Of a DNA stretch of 12,360 nt, positions 1-7,196 are shown in pieces (positions within the stretch are counted from its first letter, which is position 1; each line of letters begins with the position of its first letter). A program made the translations under genes and the position numbers. Below the pieces are notes generated by a model that ran no database searches, was not told where the DNA came from, and was given only the letters and a program-made list of their open reading frames with translations. The DNA comes from Pseudomonadota bacterium. Lineage in GTDB: Bacteria > Pseudomonadota > Alphaproteobacteria > Rs-D84. The stretch covers positions 1 to 12,360 of the forward strand of contig WQUT01000037.1 of assembly GCA_009781955.1 (NCBI GenBank). The letters are read 5' to 3'.

Positions 1-1354
1 CCAATTGCGTCAGTTCCAGATTCGCGCGGTGGGAATAGTCAAACTGCCGCGCCTCTGCCGCCGCGTCCAGAAACAGGTCCTTCATGGGGTCGGCCATCAT
101 CACCATCTGGTCGCCCTGCTTGCGCCGGTTTTCCAAATCTTCGGCGATGCGCACCTGGTTCACGTTCAGCCAATCCAGAATCATGGACAGCGACGCTTCC
201 TTGCCCAGCCATGCGGGGGGAATGTTTGACCAGGTTCCGACATGGACATAGTTCATGGAATTCAGCTGGCCCATAGACAGCATATTGCGCGCGGCCTCTG
301 CATTCGGGTCCTGCATCCGCGAGTAATAATCGCCCAGCAACGCGGCATCCTCGGCATCAAATGTGCCGGCATCCAGGCGCGCTTTGAAATAATCGTCCGC
401 TTTCGCCTTGTCAATTTTTGACACTATGAAATGCACCAGGCCGGACAAAGCGTTGCGCCCGGATATGGTCCAGTGCGGGTCGGCGGAACTGGTCTGCTTG
501 TCCGCAATCAAAACGTTCACAATGCTGTCTATATACAAATCGCGCTCTTCCGGCCGGAACGGCACGTGTTCGGGCGACAGCGGATTCCACGAAGGATAAT
601 AAATCCCGTGCATGGGATCATCCTGGCCCGCCCAGTTGATAATGAACACCGGTCCGACGGTCGCGCGGTATGCGGAAGATTGTTGCTTTAATTCCGGTTT
701 CGGGTCATTGATTATCATGGATACGTTATCGCAATCCAATATTGTCGGCAACACGACACCCTTGGTCTTACCGGTGCCGGGGGGCGCGACGCACAATGTG
801 GATAATGTCTCGTTCAGCATCAGCGGCACGAATTTCTCGGCCTTTTTCCAATATCCCAGAACGGTAATGAATCCCTTGAACAGACCCATCTTTTCTATAT
901 CCGCGGTTTCGGCCTTGCGCGAAGACATCTCGTCATACTTGTCTTTGCCGTGCGGATTGAATTCTTTCAGCAGCGAATCGTCGCGCAGAATGTAGTATGC
1001 GATAAACGGCAGCAGCGGCGCGACGGTCGCCATATCGGTCCGCAGAACCAGCCGCGTCAGGTATGCGGGAACCGCGGCAAATACCGACAGTCCCCAGCTG
1101 TCCCACATCATGTTAAAGTATAGTTCGGTCCATTTTATTGTCGCCGGCGTCCAGCCATATCGCCATATATGTTCCGCCGGAAACGCCAATGCAAACGCGA
1201 GAAGCGCGGCGAGCCAAACGCCCCAGTTCCAGCGCATGCGCCAGAACATCTGGGCAAAGGGCTTTTTTTCCCAGTCATTATACTTGGACGAATCAAAGAT
1301 TTTAAGCCCCTTGGACTTTCCGCCCGCCGATAAAAGGTTGAATTTCAACGCCAT
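1..1354 (-). CDS. virD4: VirD4/TraG-family type IV secretion coupling ATPase, N-terminal 451 residues (3' end outside window)
   Basis: Inner-membrane coupling proteins of this family bring substrates to a type IV secretion channel. Reading from the ATG at 1354, the frame stays open to the window edge. Hydrophobic stretches near residues 43-60 and 87-124 fit the N-terminal membrane anchor. A Walker A motif APPGTGKTKG lies at residues 190-199, followed by IINDPKPE (about 214-221), which matches the family pattern DPKGE. WNPLSP and HWTISGRNAL further on also fit TraG/VirD4. The Walker B motif is not seen and should lie beyond the window. No Shine-Dalgarno precedes the ATG; a TATAAT box ends 6 nt upstream, so the mRNA may be leaderless. 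No other secretion genes are visible, so whether it serves conjugation or effector export is unknown. The symbol is a family label. Confidence 0.88.
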   Translation of the reverse strand, partial: MALKFNLLSAGGKSKGLKIFDSSKYNDWEKKPFAQMFWRMRWNWGVWLAALLAFALAFPAEHIWRYGWTPATIKWTELYFNMMWDSWGLSVFAAVPAYLTRLVLRTDMATVAPLLPFIAYYILRDDSLLKEFNPHGKDKYDEMSSRKAETADIEKMGLFKGFITVLGYWKKAEKFVPLMLNETLSTLCVAPPGTGKTKGVVLPTILDCDNVSMIINDPKPELKQQSSAYRATVGPVFIINWAGQDDPMHGIYYPSWNPLSPEHVPFRPEERDLYIDSIVNVLIADKQTSSADPHWTISGRNALSGLVHFIVSKIDKAKADDYFKARLDAGTFDAEDAALLGDYYSRMQDPNAEAARNMLSMGQLNSMNYVHVGTWSNIPPAWLGKEASLSMILDWLNVNQVRIAEDLENRRKQGDQMVMMADPMKDLFLDAAAEARQFDYSHRANLELTQL

Positions 1355-1365
1355 GGTGATATTAT
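1338..1365 (+). promoter_or_regulatory. Probable sigma70-type promoter of rsmE
   Basis: TTGAAT (1338-1343) and TATTAT (1360-1365) are separated by 16 bp. The predicted start near 1372 gives a leader of about 27 nt, with GGAA about 10 nt before the rsmE ATG. The -35 lies inside the first codons of the divergent VirD4-like gene, and the two -10 boxes overlap almost completely. Confidence 0.5.
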
Positions 1366-1378
1366 ACCACAAGAACCA
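1361..1378 (-). promoter_or_regulatory. Extended -10 promoter of the VirD4-like gene
   Basis: On the minus strand TGGTATAAT forms an extended -10 (TGnTATAAT), with TATAAT at 1366-1361. Only a weak -35 (TTCCGG) is found about 17 nt further upstream. The expected transcription start is the A of the ATG at 1354, predicting a leaderless mRNA. The -10 overlaps the plus-strand -10 assigned to rsmE, so the two promoters may compete. Inferred from sequence only. Confidence 0.55.
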
Positions 1379-1398
1379 ATCACCCGGAACTAAAAACT

Positions 1399-2133
1399 AT
1401 GCAGAATTTGCCCAGAATCTATCTGACCGAAAATCTTGCGGTCGGCAAAACTTTCCCCCTGCCGCCGGATCGGGGGCATTATCTGTCGCGCGTGATGAGG
1501 ACGGACAAATTTCTGGCTTTCGGTAATGGCGAAGAATTCCTCGCGGAACTGAAACAGGAAACAAATAAAAAAACTATTCATTATTCGCTTTTGGTTGTTC
1601 AATTAACCGGCCGCCCCGACCCATCGGGTAATATGACCCTTGCGTTCGCGCCCATAAAGCAGGCGCGGCTGGAAGAGATGCTAAACATGGCGACGCAATT
1701 GGGTGTCGCGGCTTTGCAGCCGGTAATCACCGACCGCACAGACGCGCGGAATATAAACTGGGAAAGAATCCGAAAAATAACGACCGAGGCGGCGGAGCAG
1801 TCCGGCCGCAACAGCATTCCAGAAATCCGCCCGCCGGTTAAATTCGGGGAATTTGTCGCAGATGCAAAAAATCTGGTTTTCGCGGACGAACGATTCGCGC
1901 ATGAAAAAATAAATGTAGGGGCAAATAATTACCGGGCCCCGACAAAATCGCAGATTTTGGTGGGTGGTTCTTTGCCCCTACAAGCCACTATTTTCATCGG
2001 GCCCGAAGGCGGATTTTCGTCCGCCGAATTCGCGGCGCTGGATGCGGCCAAGGCGGTTGGAATAAGTTTGGGGAAAACAATTCTGCGCGCTGAAACCGCG
2101 GCCGCTGTCGCGATAGCATTAGTGACAAAGTGA
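1399..2133 (+). CDS. rsmE: 16S rRNA (uracil-1498-N3)-methyltransferase RsmE
   Basis: RsmE methylates N3 of U1498 in the 16S rRNA decoding region using SAM. The 244-aa product has the usual family length. It begins with a PUA-like domain (PRIYLTENL...HYLSRVMR, residues 5-34). It continues with the SPOUT-type methyltransferase domain: QARLEEMLNMATQLGV (88-103), EAAEQSGRNSIPEIRP (130-145), the cofactor loop IGPEGGF (200-206) and LGKTILRAETA (224-234), part of the trefoil knot. Residues about 173-195, just before IGPEGGF, are encoded by a sequence bounded by a 12-bp inverted repeat and look like an in-frame insertion in a variable loop. The stop codon TGA lies inside the left arm of an octamer-repeat element, so the last residues (LVTK) come from the repeat. 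It is convergent with rpsO. Confidence 0.96.
   Translation: MQNLPRIYLTENLAVGKTFPLPPDRGHYLSRVMRTDKFLAFGNGEEFLAELKQETNKKTIHYSLLVVQLTGRPDPSGNMTLAFAPIKQARLEEMLNMATQLGVAALQPVITDRTDARNINWERIRKITTEAAEQSGRNSIPEIRPPVKFGEFVADAKNLVFADERFAHEKINVGANNYRAPTKSQILVGGSLPLQATIFIGPEGGFSSAEFAALDAAKAVGISLGKTILRAETAAAVAIALVTK
1914..1982 (+). repeat. In-frame palindromic element inside rsmE
   Basis: TGTAGGGGCAAA (1914-1925) is repeated in perfect inverted form at 1971-1982 (TTTGCCCCTACA). The 69-bp span equals 23 codons, so reading frame is preserved. It encodes about NVGANNYRAP through LPLQ, immediately before the cofactor loop of RsmE. This resembles palindromic repeats that insert into genes, as known in Rickettsia. 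The insertion interpretation is inferred; an uninterrupted homologue is needed to confirm it. Confidence 0.75.
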
Positions 2134-2221
2134 CAGAATTAATGTGTCGGCTTTGCCGACAAGCAATATCCGCGCACAGCGCGGCTACCATCATTTTGTC
2201 ACTCTGTCACTTTGTCACTAA
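2119..2221. repeat. Octamer-armed inverted repeat element, copy A
   Basis: The left arm (2119-2137) and right arm (2203-2221) form a 19-bp perfect inverted repeat built from the unit AGTGACAN: two units on the left, three on the right (from 2195). The core holds two hairpins, TGTCGGC-ttt-GCCGACA and CCGCG-cacag-CGCGG. It lies between the convergent genes rsmE and rpsO and supplies the rsmE stop codon. Its core is nearly the same as that of copy C at 11442-11564. Confidence 0.85.
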
Positions 2222-2223
2222 AA

Positions 2224-2252
2224 TAAAAAACGCCGCATTCGCGGCATTTTTT
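2224..2252. terminator. Bidirectional hairpin terminator between rsmE and rpsO
   Basis: GCCGC (2232-2236) and GCGGC (2241-2245) pair around ATTC, flanked by an A-tract on the left and a T-tract on the right, so each strand ends with a U-run. It begins right at the rpsO stop codon and should end both the truB-rpsO transcript and the rsmE transcript. Confidence 0.75.
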
Positions 2253-2523
2253 ATTTTCTGATTCCCAGTTTCTTGATTATTTTCTCGTAATCTTCCGGGT
2301 TCCGGCCCTTGATATAGGCCAGCAGTTTTTTGCGCCGGTTCACCATCATCAGCAGGCCGCGTTTTGAATGCTCGTCCTTCGGCATTTTTTTCATATGCCC
2401 GGTCAGGTTCTTTATGCGCTCTGTCAAGACCGCAACCTGGGATTCCACCGAACCGCCGTTATCTTTGTCGGACGATTTGAATTGTTTTATCAATTCGGTT
2501 TTTTTTGATTTTTCAATCGACAT
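2251..2523 (-). CDS. rpsO: 30S ribosomal protein S15
   Basis: S15 is a primary 16S rRNA-binding protein of the small subunit platform and contributes to bridge B4 with the large subunit. The 90-aa product matches the family length (about 89). It carries the signature region ESQVAVLTERIKNLTGHMKK and HSKRGLLMMVNRRKKLLAYI in order. The ATG at 2523 is preceded by a strong AAAGGAAA Shine-Dalgarno at normal spacing. It lies 14 nt after the truB stop, the common truB-rpsO arrangement, and is followed directly by a hairpin terminator. In some bacteria S15 represses its own translation through its leader; no such leader structure was recognised here. Confidence 0.97.
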   Translation of the reverse strand: MSIEKSKKTELIKQFKSSDKDNGGSVESQVAVLTERIKNLTGHMKKMPKDEHSKRGLLMMVNRRKKLLAYIKGRNPEDYEKIIKKLGIRK

Positions 2524-2537
2524 TGCGTTTTCCTTTG

Positions 2538-3500
2538 TTAATTATTTATGACCCGCCGCGGCATCAGGACGTAATTATCATTCCGGCCTATCCCAATGAA
2601 ACGGCCGTTATGATAAACCCGCCGCAACCCCGCAGAGTCGTCTTTCGTTACGATAACGCCGCCGTGCCCGAACAATGCCGCGTCGTCATCATGCAATTCC
2701 GCAACCAGAATGTCGTCCAGTCCGAAATCCGCCGGGTTCAGGTAATCCCGCAACTCAGCCGGGGCATTATGATACACTTTTTCCAAAAAATCAAGCGTTT
2801 GCGCATCTTTTATCACGAAATTATGCGTGCGCGTGCGCCGAATCCCGGACACCGTCGCCAAATAGCCCCCCGAAAGATCGCCGATATCGCGCGCCAAAGA
2901 CCGGACATAAGTGCCGGTCCCGCAGTTCGCCAGAAACGCGCTGTATTTCATTTTGCCGGCCGGGCCGCCGGAACCCAGAACCAAATCATAAATCGTTACC
3001 TTTCGCGACGGCATTTTTATGTCCGCGCCGCGCCGCGCCAGTTCATAGGCATGGCGGCCGCCGATGCGGATGGCGGAAAAGGCGGGCGGCGTTTGAAGAA
3101 TCTCGCCCTTATACCCGTCGCAAAACCTGTCTATTTCTTTATAGTCCGGCAAGCGTCCGTCTTGTTTTATGATTTTTCCAGTCACATCCAACGTATCCGT
3201 TTCATATCCCCACTCTACGCCGAATGCATATTCCTTTTCGCCCATGCGCCGGCCCAAGTCATCAAAATGCGGGCGTTTCCATAGCTCCTCTAAAAACGGG
3301 ATCATTTTGGTGGCGTTGCCGAGGGCGATGGGCAAAACGCCCGACGCCATGGGGTCCAGCGTCCCCAGATGTCCGAACTTTTTTACGCCGAACATGCGCG
3401 CGACGCGACCGCCCGCCGCGCGGGATGTCATGCCGGAAGGTTTGTCCAAAATTACCCATCCGCCGTTGCTATCGCTATTGCGGGATTCATCTGATGTCAT
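2538..3500 (-). CDS. truB: tRNA pseudouridine(55) synthase TruB
   Basis: TruB converts U55 in the T-loop of tRNAs to pseudouridine. The 320-aa product has the usual length. It opens with GWVILDKPSGMTS (residues 14-26) and has the catalytic motif GHLGTLDPMASGVLPI (43-58), in which D49 is the expected nucleophile. Y71-equivalent context is not confirmed by eye, but EYAFGVEWGYETDTLD (about 109-124) and GTYVRSLARDIG (about 215-226) are typical of TruB. The start at 3500 lies 10 nt after the stop of the upstream 158-aa gene, so the two are probably co-transcribed; rpsO follows 14 nt downstream. The first 13 residues are polar and not conserved. Confidence 0.96.
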   Translation of the reverse strand: MTSDESRNSDSNGGWVILDKPSGMTSRAAGGRVARMFGVKKFGHLGTLDPMASGVLPIALGNATKMIPFLEELWKRPHFDDLGRRMGEKEYAFGVEWGYETDTLDVTGKIIKQDGRLPDYKEIDRFCDGYKGEILQTPPAFSAIRIGGRHAYELARRGADIKMPSRKVTIYDLVLGSGGPAGKMKYSAFLANCGTGTYVRSLARDIGDLSGGYLATVSGIRRTRTHNFVIKDAQTLDFLEKVYHNAPAELRDYLNPADFGLDDILVAELHDDDAALFGHGGVIVTKDDSAGLRRVYHNGRFIGIGRNDNYVLMPRRVINN

Positions 3501-3510
3501 GGTTATAGTT

Positions 3511-3987
3511 TTATTCTTTCGGGCGGTCCCTGCAAGCTGAAAGTTCTAACTGCGATTCGTAAAGAGCGCGGATATTCTGATATTTATCAAAAAAATAGTT
3601 CAATTCGGAACCTTTGCCAATCCCCACCAGCTTTTTTTCCCATTCTATATTCAGGGCCCGAGACTCTAGCGCCCATTGGATATTTTCCGACAAGTAAGTC
3701 ATAAATTGATGATTTTCAATCGTCCTTTCGCTAAACCCGGCAAGGGTAAGCTTTATTCCGGCTTGTAGGCATCCGCCATAATGGCAAACTAATCTATGAA
3801 AATGGTTTTGTATCTCTTCTCGCCAGCTGAATTGCTGCGCGTCTTTGAGTGCAGCCACAGACTTTTTATCCAAAGGCTGTTCATGTTTGTTAAGTATAAT
3901 TGCGACAAAACTTCTTGCCTTGGCAACATCGGTAAAACCAACCCCGGTGCCAGAGAAGGTTTTAAATACGATTATTGGCTGTAACAT
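3511..3987 (-). CDS. Hypothetical protein, 158 aa
   Basis: No family is recognised. The reading frame stays open upstream to 4137, but that part overlaps the preceding gene. The internal ATG at 3987 lies 19 nt after that gene's stop and gives a sensible operon, so it is preferred; a GGGAA sits about 9 nt upstream. The protein begins MLQPIIVFKTFSGTGVGF, is mixed alpha/beta in character, and shows no signal peptide or membrane segment. A middle part rich in H, F and Q (FSWREEIQNHFHRLVCHYGG) looks helical. The gene lies between a 95-aa hypothetical gene and truB on the same strand. Its function is unknown and need not relate to tRNA modification. Confidence 0.7.
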   Translation of the reverse strand: MLQPIIVFKTFSGTGVGFTDVAKARSFVAIILNKHEQPLDKKSVAALKDAQQFSWREEIQNHFHRLVCHYGGCLQAGIKLTLAGFSERTIENHQFMTYLSENIQWALESRALNIEWEKKLVGIGKGSELNYFFDKYQNIRALYESQLELSACRDRPKE

Positions 3988-4006
3988 TTTTGCATTCCCA
4001 TAATCG

Positions 4007-4294
4007 TTATCTGTATTTTTTCTGAAGCTCTGCAAATTTTTGCAAGAACGCGGGCACATCACACGCATCAATCCCGGTGCCTTCATAAAAAATAACGCCT
4101 TCGGTCTTTTTTGGATTGCCGTTGAATTTATGTTCACGAATCGTTTGGTCGGAAATATTGTCCTGGATAAACTTCACGGCTAATCCCATGGGCCTTTTGC
4201 CGCTTTTTTCCAGTTCTTTTAGCAATTGATCTTTATCGGGAAAACCAGAATACGAGCTTGTGTTATTATACCTCATAAGAATTATCAGCTTCAT
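4007..4294 (-). CDS. Hypothetical protein, 95 aa
   Basis: No family is recognised. The ATG at 4294 has a good Shine-Dalgarno (AAGGAAA, about 6 nt upstream). A matching promoter lies 40-65 nt upstream, which supports a real gene. The protein starts MKLIILMRYNNTSS, then has a charged helical stretch (DKDQLLKELEKSGKRP) and later EGVIFYEGTGIDACDVPAFL. It looks soluble and cytoplasmic, with no signal peptide. It is the first gene of a likely operon with the 158-aa protein, truB and rpsO. The short strand-like N-terminus followed by helices suggests a small alpha/beta fold, but this is a guess. Confidence 0.7.
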   Translation of the reverse strand: MKLIILMRYNNTSSYSGFPDKDQLLKELEKSGKRPMGLAVKFIQDNISDQTIREHKFNGNPKKTEGVIFYEGTGIDACDVPAFLQKFAELQKKYR

Positions 4295-4330
4295 ACAAAT
4301 TTCCTTTTATATTGCCTCTCTCGTCCTCCG

Positions 4331-4358
4331 ATTGTAAATTGTTTTTTGACAAAGTCAA
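4331..4358 (-). promoter_or_regulatory. Sigma70-type promoter of the hypothetical-truB-rpsO cluster
   Basis: On the minus strand TTGACT (4358-4353) and TACAAT (4336-4331) are 16 bp apart, close to consensus. The -35 overlaps the mutS stop codon. The predicted transcription start near 4324 gives a leader of about 30 nt before the ATG at 4294. Confidence 0.65.
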
Positions 4359-7171
4359 TCGCCAAACAGCGACGGCTGGGGCTTTTTCGCCGGCGAAGAC
4401 ACCTTCGGACTTACCCCTGCCCTTGCGGCAGGGGTCGCGGTGGTGCTTTCTTGCATACCGCGGGGGATGGGTTCATTAATCAAAGCATCCTTGTCATTTT
4501 GCTGATTTAATTTATCTGACCCACCCCCCGCGCTTCGCGCGACCCCCGCCGCAAGGGCGGGGGTTACGGCTTCGCCGTTTTGGTTTTCCAGCCCCAGCAA
4601 TACCTCTTCCGCGCGCGCGACGACGGAATCCGGCATTCCGGCCATTTTCGCCACATGGATTCCATAGCTGCTGGCGGCCGCGCCCGGAACGATTTTATGC
4701 AAAAATATGATTTCGTTGTTGTGTTCCGCAACAGATACCGTCAGGCATTTGACATGGGCGAGAGCCGAAACCCGAGAACCGACAGCCGAAATTCGGTTTT
4801 CGGTTTTCGGCTCTCGGGTTTCGGCCAACACGGTCAGCTCGTGATAATGCGTTGCGAACAAAGTGCGCGGATGCATCGCGTCCAGGAATTCCAGCACCGC
4901 CTGGGCAATGCTCATCCCGTCATAGGTCGCGGTGCCGCGGCCGATTTCATCAAAAATAATGAATGATTTTTCAGTCGCGCGGTTCAGGATATTCGCGGTT
5001 TCCGTCATTTCCACCATGAACGTGGATTGTCCGGCGGCCAGATTATCCGACGCGCCGACGCGCGAAAACAACTGGTCGCAGATGCCGATGGTCGCCGAAT
5101 CGGCGGGCACAAAAGATCCCAGATGCGCCAATACGACAATCAGGGCGTTCTGGCGCAGATACGTTGATTTGCCCGCCATATTGGGCCCCGTAATCAGCGC
5201 TATGCACTGATTACGGGGCCCAGAGTTAAGAGTTGAGAGTGGAGAGTGGAGATTGGCCCCGCCTAAACTCTCGGCTCTTAACTCTCCGCTCTCTTGCGAA
5301 CACGCAGCGTTCGCAAGCAAGCAATCATTTTTAACAAACCGGCCGCCTTGGTCCCGCAGAATCTTTTCCACAACCGGATGCCGTCCGCCGCGGACATCAA
5401 AACCGCAATCATCCGTAATTTTTGGCCGCGCCCATCCGTATTCGTCCGCGCATTCGGCCAGAGCCGACCACACGTCCAGATCGGCCAGCATATCCGCCGC
5501 GAATAATAACGAAGGCGCCGCGTCTTTTACCATTTCAATCAGGCGCGCGATTATTTCGGCCTCTATGCCCGCCGCGCGATCGGCGGCCCCCCTTACCTCG
5601 TTATCCAGCTCTATCAGGCGCGCGGTGGTGAACCGGACGTTCCCGGTCATGGTCTGGCGGTGGATGAATCCGGAATCCGGCGCAAAGAGCTTGTCCGCCT
5701 GCTTGCTCGGCACCTCTATATGATACCCCAATATATTGTTGTATTTGATTTTCAGCGTCGCGACGCCGGTCGCTTTTACATAATCCGCCTGCATGCCCGC
5801 GATAACCTCTCGCGCGCCGTGGGCCAGGGCGTTCATGTTGTCCAGGCCGCTGTCATAGCGGGCGCGTATCACGCGTCCGTCGCGGAAAAACGCCGGCAAT
5901 TCGTCGGCCAGGGCCGCGCGCAATTCCGTCGCCAGGCCGTTATTGGTTTCAATCGCCGCAAACCGCGCGGCCAATTCGGCATCCAGCCGCGCGCCGATCG
6001 CCTTGACATGCGGCAGCGCGGACGCGAATTCCGCAACGGCGCGCAAATCCCGCGGGGTCCCGCGATTCGCGGCCAAGCGCGCGCACGCGCGGCCGATGTC
6101 CGGCACTTTGTCCAGCGTCGCGCGCGCGGCGTGCGCTATGTCGGAATTCAGCAGCAGGTGCCCGATATGCTCTTGCCTCTTTCGGATTTCATCGGCGTCG
6201 CCGGACAGCTCGCGCAAATACGCCCGCAGGCGCCGCGCGCCGGCGGCCGTCCGCGTTTTATCAATAACTTCCAACAGCGTGGCGCCATTCGGCTGCATGC
6301 CGGCGTCAATTTCCAGCGAACGCCACGTCGCCGCATCGCACAGCAGGCGCGCCCCCGCGCCCAGCCGATAAGGCGCGCGGAAAGAGAGCTTTGCGTCCCG
6401 CTGCGTCTGATCCAGATACCCGGCCAGCATTTGAATCGCCGCATTGATTTGCGTGGATTCAATCCCGAAAATCTCGCGCGCTATGTCCGTGATATTTCCG
6501 CGCTCGTAAATCCGGTCGTATACGGGCGCGGTCTTGAACGCGGCGCGCAACTTTCGGATATCCGGCGCTTCGGCCGCCGATTCGGGGTATATTACCTCTG
6601 CCGGATTCAGACGCGTCAATTCGTCCAGCACATTATCCGACAATTCGCCGACAAAGAATTCGCCGGTTGATATGTCGCATCCGGCAATGTCGTAAACCGA
6701 AAGACGAAAACCGAGAGACGATTCGGTTCTCGGCCCCCGGGTTTCGGTTTTCGGGAACAACGCCACCAGAAAATTCGCCTTCTTGGGCGACAGCAGATTT
6801 TCGTCGGTCAGGGTTCCGGCGGTCAGAACGCGTATTATCTTGCGCTCTATCTGTTTGTGCCCGCGTTGTTTCGCCTCTTCCGGGCTTTCCATCTGTTCGG
6901 CGATCGCGGCGGAAAATCCCATTTTCACCAGGCGCGACAAATAATTCTCGGCCGCATGCCACGGAATCCCGCACATGGGAATATCGCCGCCCGCGCCGTC
7001 GGTGCCGCGCTTGGTCAGAACCAGGTCCAGCGCGCGCGACACGATTTTTGCGTCTTCAAAGAAAGATTCGTAAAAATCGCCCAAACGGAACAGCAGCACG
7101 GCGTCCGGACATTCGGCCTTCATATCCAGATACTGTTTCATCACCGGCGATAATTCTGATTTCTTTGCCAT
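4355..7171 (-). CDS. mutS: DNA mismatch repair protein MutS
   Basis: MutS recognises mispaired or looped-out bases and, with ATP, recruits the downstream mismatch repair machinery. The mismatch-reading motif FYE is at residues 33-35 (GDFYESFFEDA). The ATPase has Walker A GPNMAGKST (662-670; K668) and Walker B FDEIGRGT (D741, E742), then VPGAAASSYGIHVAKMAGMP near the dimerisation region. The ATG at 7171 (MAKKSELSPVMKQYL) is preferred over an in-frame GTG at 7189 because it matches family N-termini; neither has a clear Shine-Dalgarno. At 938 aa it is longer than usual (about 850-910). The excess falls in repeat-derived inserts at residues about 139-159, 619-663 and 782-804, and in a tail (about 865-930) with two hairpin repeats. 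All inserts keep the frame and the catalytic motifs are intact, so it is probably functional. xseB lies upstream on the same strand. Confidence 0.96.
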   Translation of the reverse strand: MAKKSELSPVMKQYLDMKAECPDAVLLFRLGDFYESFFEDAKIVSRALDLVLTKRGTDGAGGDIPMCGIPWHAAENYLSRLVKMGFSAAIAEQMESPEEAKQRGHKQIERKIIRVLTAGTLTDENLLSPKKANFLVALFPKTETRGPRTESSLGFRLSVYDIAGCDISTGEFFVGELSDNVLDELTRLNPAEVIYPESAAEAPDIRKLRAAFKTAPVYDRIYERGNITDIAREIFGIESTQINAAIQMLAGYLDQTQRDAKLSFRAPYRLGAGARLLCDAATWRSLEIDAGMQPNGATLLEVIDKTRTAAGARRLRAYLRELSGDADEIRKRQEHIGHLLLNSDIAHAARATLDKVPDIGRACARLAANRGTPRDLRAVAEFASALPHVKAIGARLDAELAARFAAIETNNGLATELRAALADELPAFFRDGRVIRARYDSGLDNMNALAHGAREVIAGMQADYVKATGVATLKIKYNNILGYHIEVPSKQADKLFAPDSGFIHRQTMTGNVRFTTARLIELDNEVRGAADRAAGIEAEIIARLIEMVKDAAPSLLFAADMLADLDVWSALAECADEYGWARPKITDDCGFDVRGGRHPVVEKILRDQGGRFVKNDCLLANAACSQESGELRAESLGGANLHSPLSTLNSGPRNQCIALITGPNMAGKSTYLRQNALIVVLAHLGSFVPADSATIGICDQLFSRVGASDNLAAGQSTFMVEMTETANILNRATEKSFIIFDEIGRGTATYDGMSIAQAVLEFLDAMHPRTLFATHYHELTVLAETREPKTENRISAVGSRVSALAHVKCLTVSVAEHNNEIIFLHKIVPGAAASSYGIHVAKMAGMPDSVVARAEEVLLGLENQNGEAVTPALAAGVARSAGGGSDKLNQQNDKDALINEPIPRGMQESTTATPAARAGVSPKVSSPAKKPQPSLFGD
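4413..4435 (-). repeat. Hairpin repeat in the mutS C-terminal tail (1)
   Basis: ACCCCTGCC (4413-4421) and GGCAGGGGT (4427-4435) form a 9-bp perfect stem with a 5-nt loop CTTGC. It encodes TPAARAGV in MutS. The same palindrome type occurs at 4543-4563 with the loop reversed (GCAAG), so the two copies are in opposite orientation. Confidence 0.7.
4543..4563 (-). repeat. Hairpin repeat in the mutS C-terminal tail (2)
   Basis: CCCCCGCC (4543-4550) and GGCGGGGG (4556-4563) form an 8-bp perfect stem with loop GCAAG. It encodes TPALAAGV in MutS. With the copy at 4413-4435 it brackets a low-complexity linker that includes SDKLNQQNDKDALINEP. Confidence 0.7.
4761..4828 (-). repeat. In-frame palindromic insert in mutS after the Walker B region
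   Basis: CCGAAACCCGAGAACC (4765-4780) is matched by its reverse complement at 4809-4824 with one mismatch. The sequence between is further CCGAAA/TTTCGG-rich. It encodes about TREPKTENRISAVGSRVSAL, lying after FATHYHELTVLAE, a surface region where MutS relatives have no such stretch. It shares the CCGAAAACCGAAA theme and the peptide PKTE with the insert at 6694-6754. Confidence 0.75.
5183..5317 (-). repeat. Triple nested palindromic insert just upstream of the mutS Walker A codons
   Basis: Three inverted repeats lie next to each other. GGGCCCCGTAATCAG (5183-5197) has a perfect 15-bp inverse at 5207-5221. The 19-bp sequence at 5222-5240 has an inverse at 5267-5285 with two mismatches. CTTGCGAAC (5293-5301) has a perfect inverse at 5309-5317. 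The outer part of the first repeat is the coding sequence for ITGP of Walker A itself. The insert adds about 40 residues in the loop between KNDCLL and CIALITGPNM, and keeps the frame. Confidence 0.8.
6694..6754 (-). repeat. In-frame palindromic insert in the mutS N-terminal region
   Basis: AAACCGAAA (6694-6702) pairs with TTTCGGTTT (6742-6750), and CCGAGA (6711-6716) with TCTCGG (6728-6733), giving a nested hairpin. It encodes about PKTETRGPRTESSLGFRLS before VYDIAGCDISTGEF. It belongs to the same sequence family as the insert at 4761-4828. Confidence 0.7.
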
Positions 7172-7196
7172 TTGTGATTTATATTCCACAATCTGA

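Noticed and set aside
2505..3284. Long plus-strand open frame of 259 codons opposite truB
   Set aside because: It is antisense to a clear truB with correct motifs. The Arg/Pro/Ala-rich product is typical of the shadow of a G+C-rich gene.
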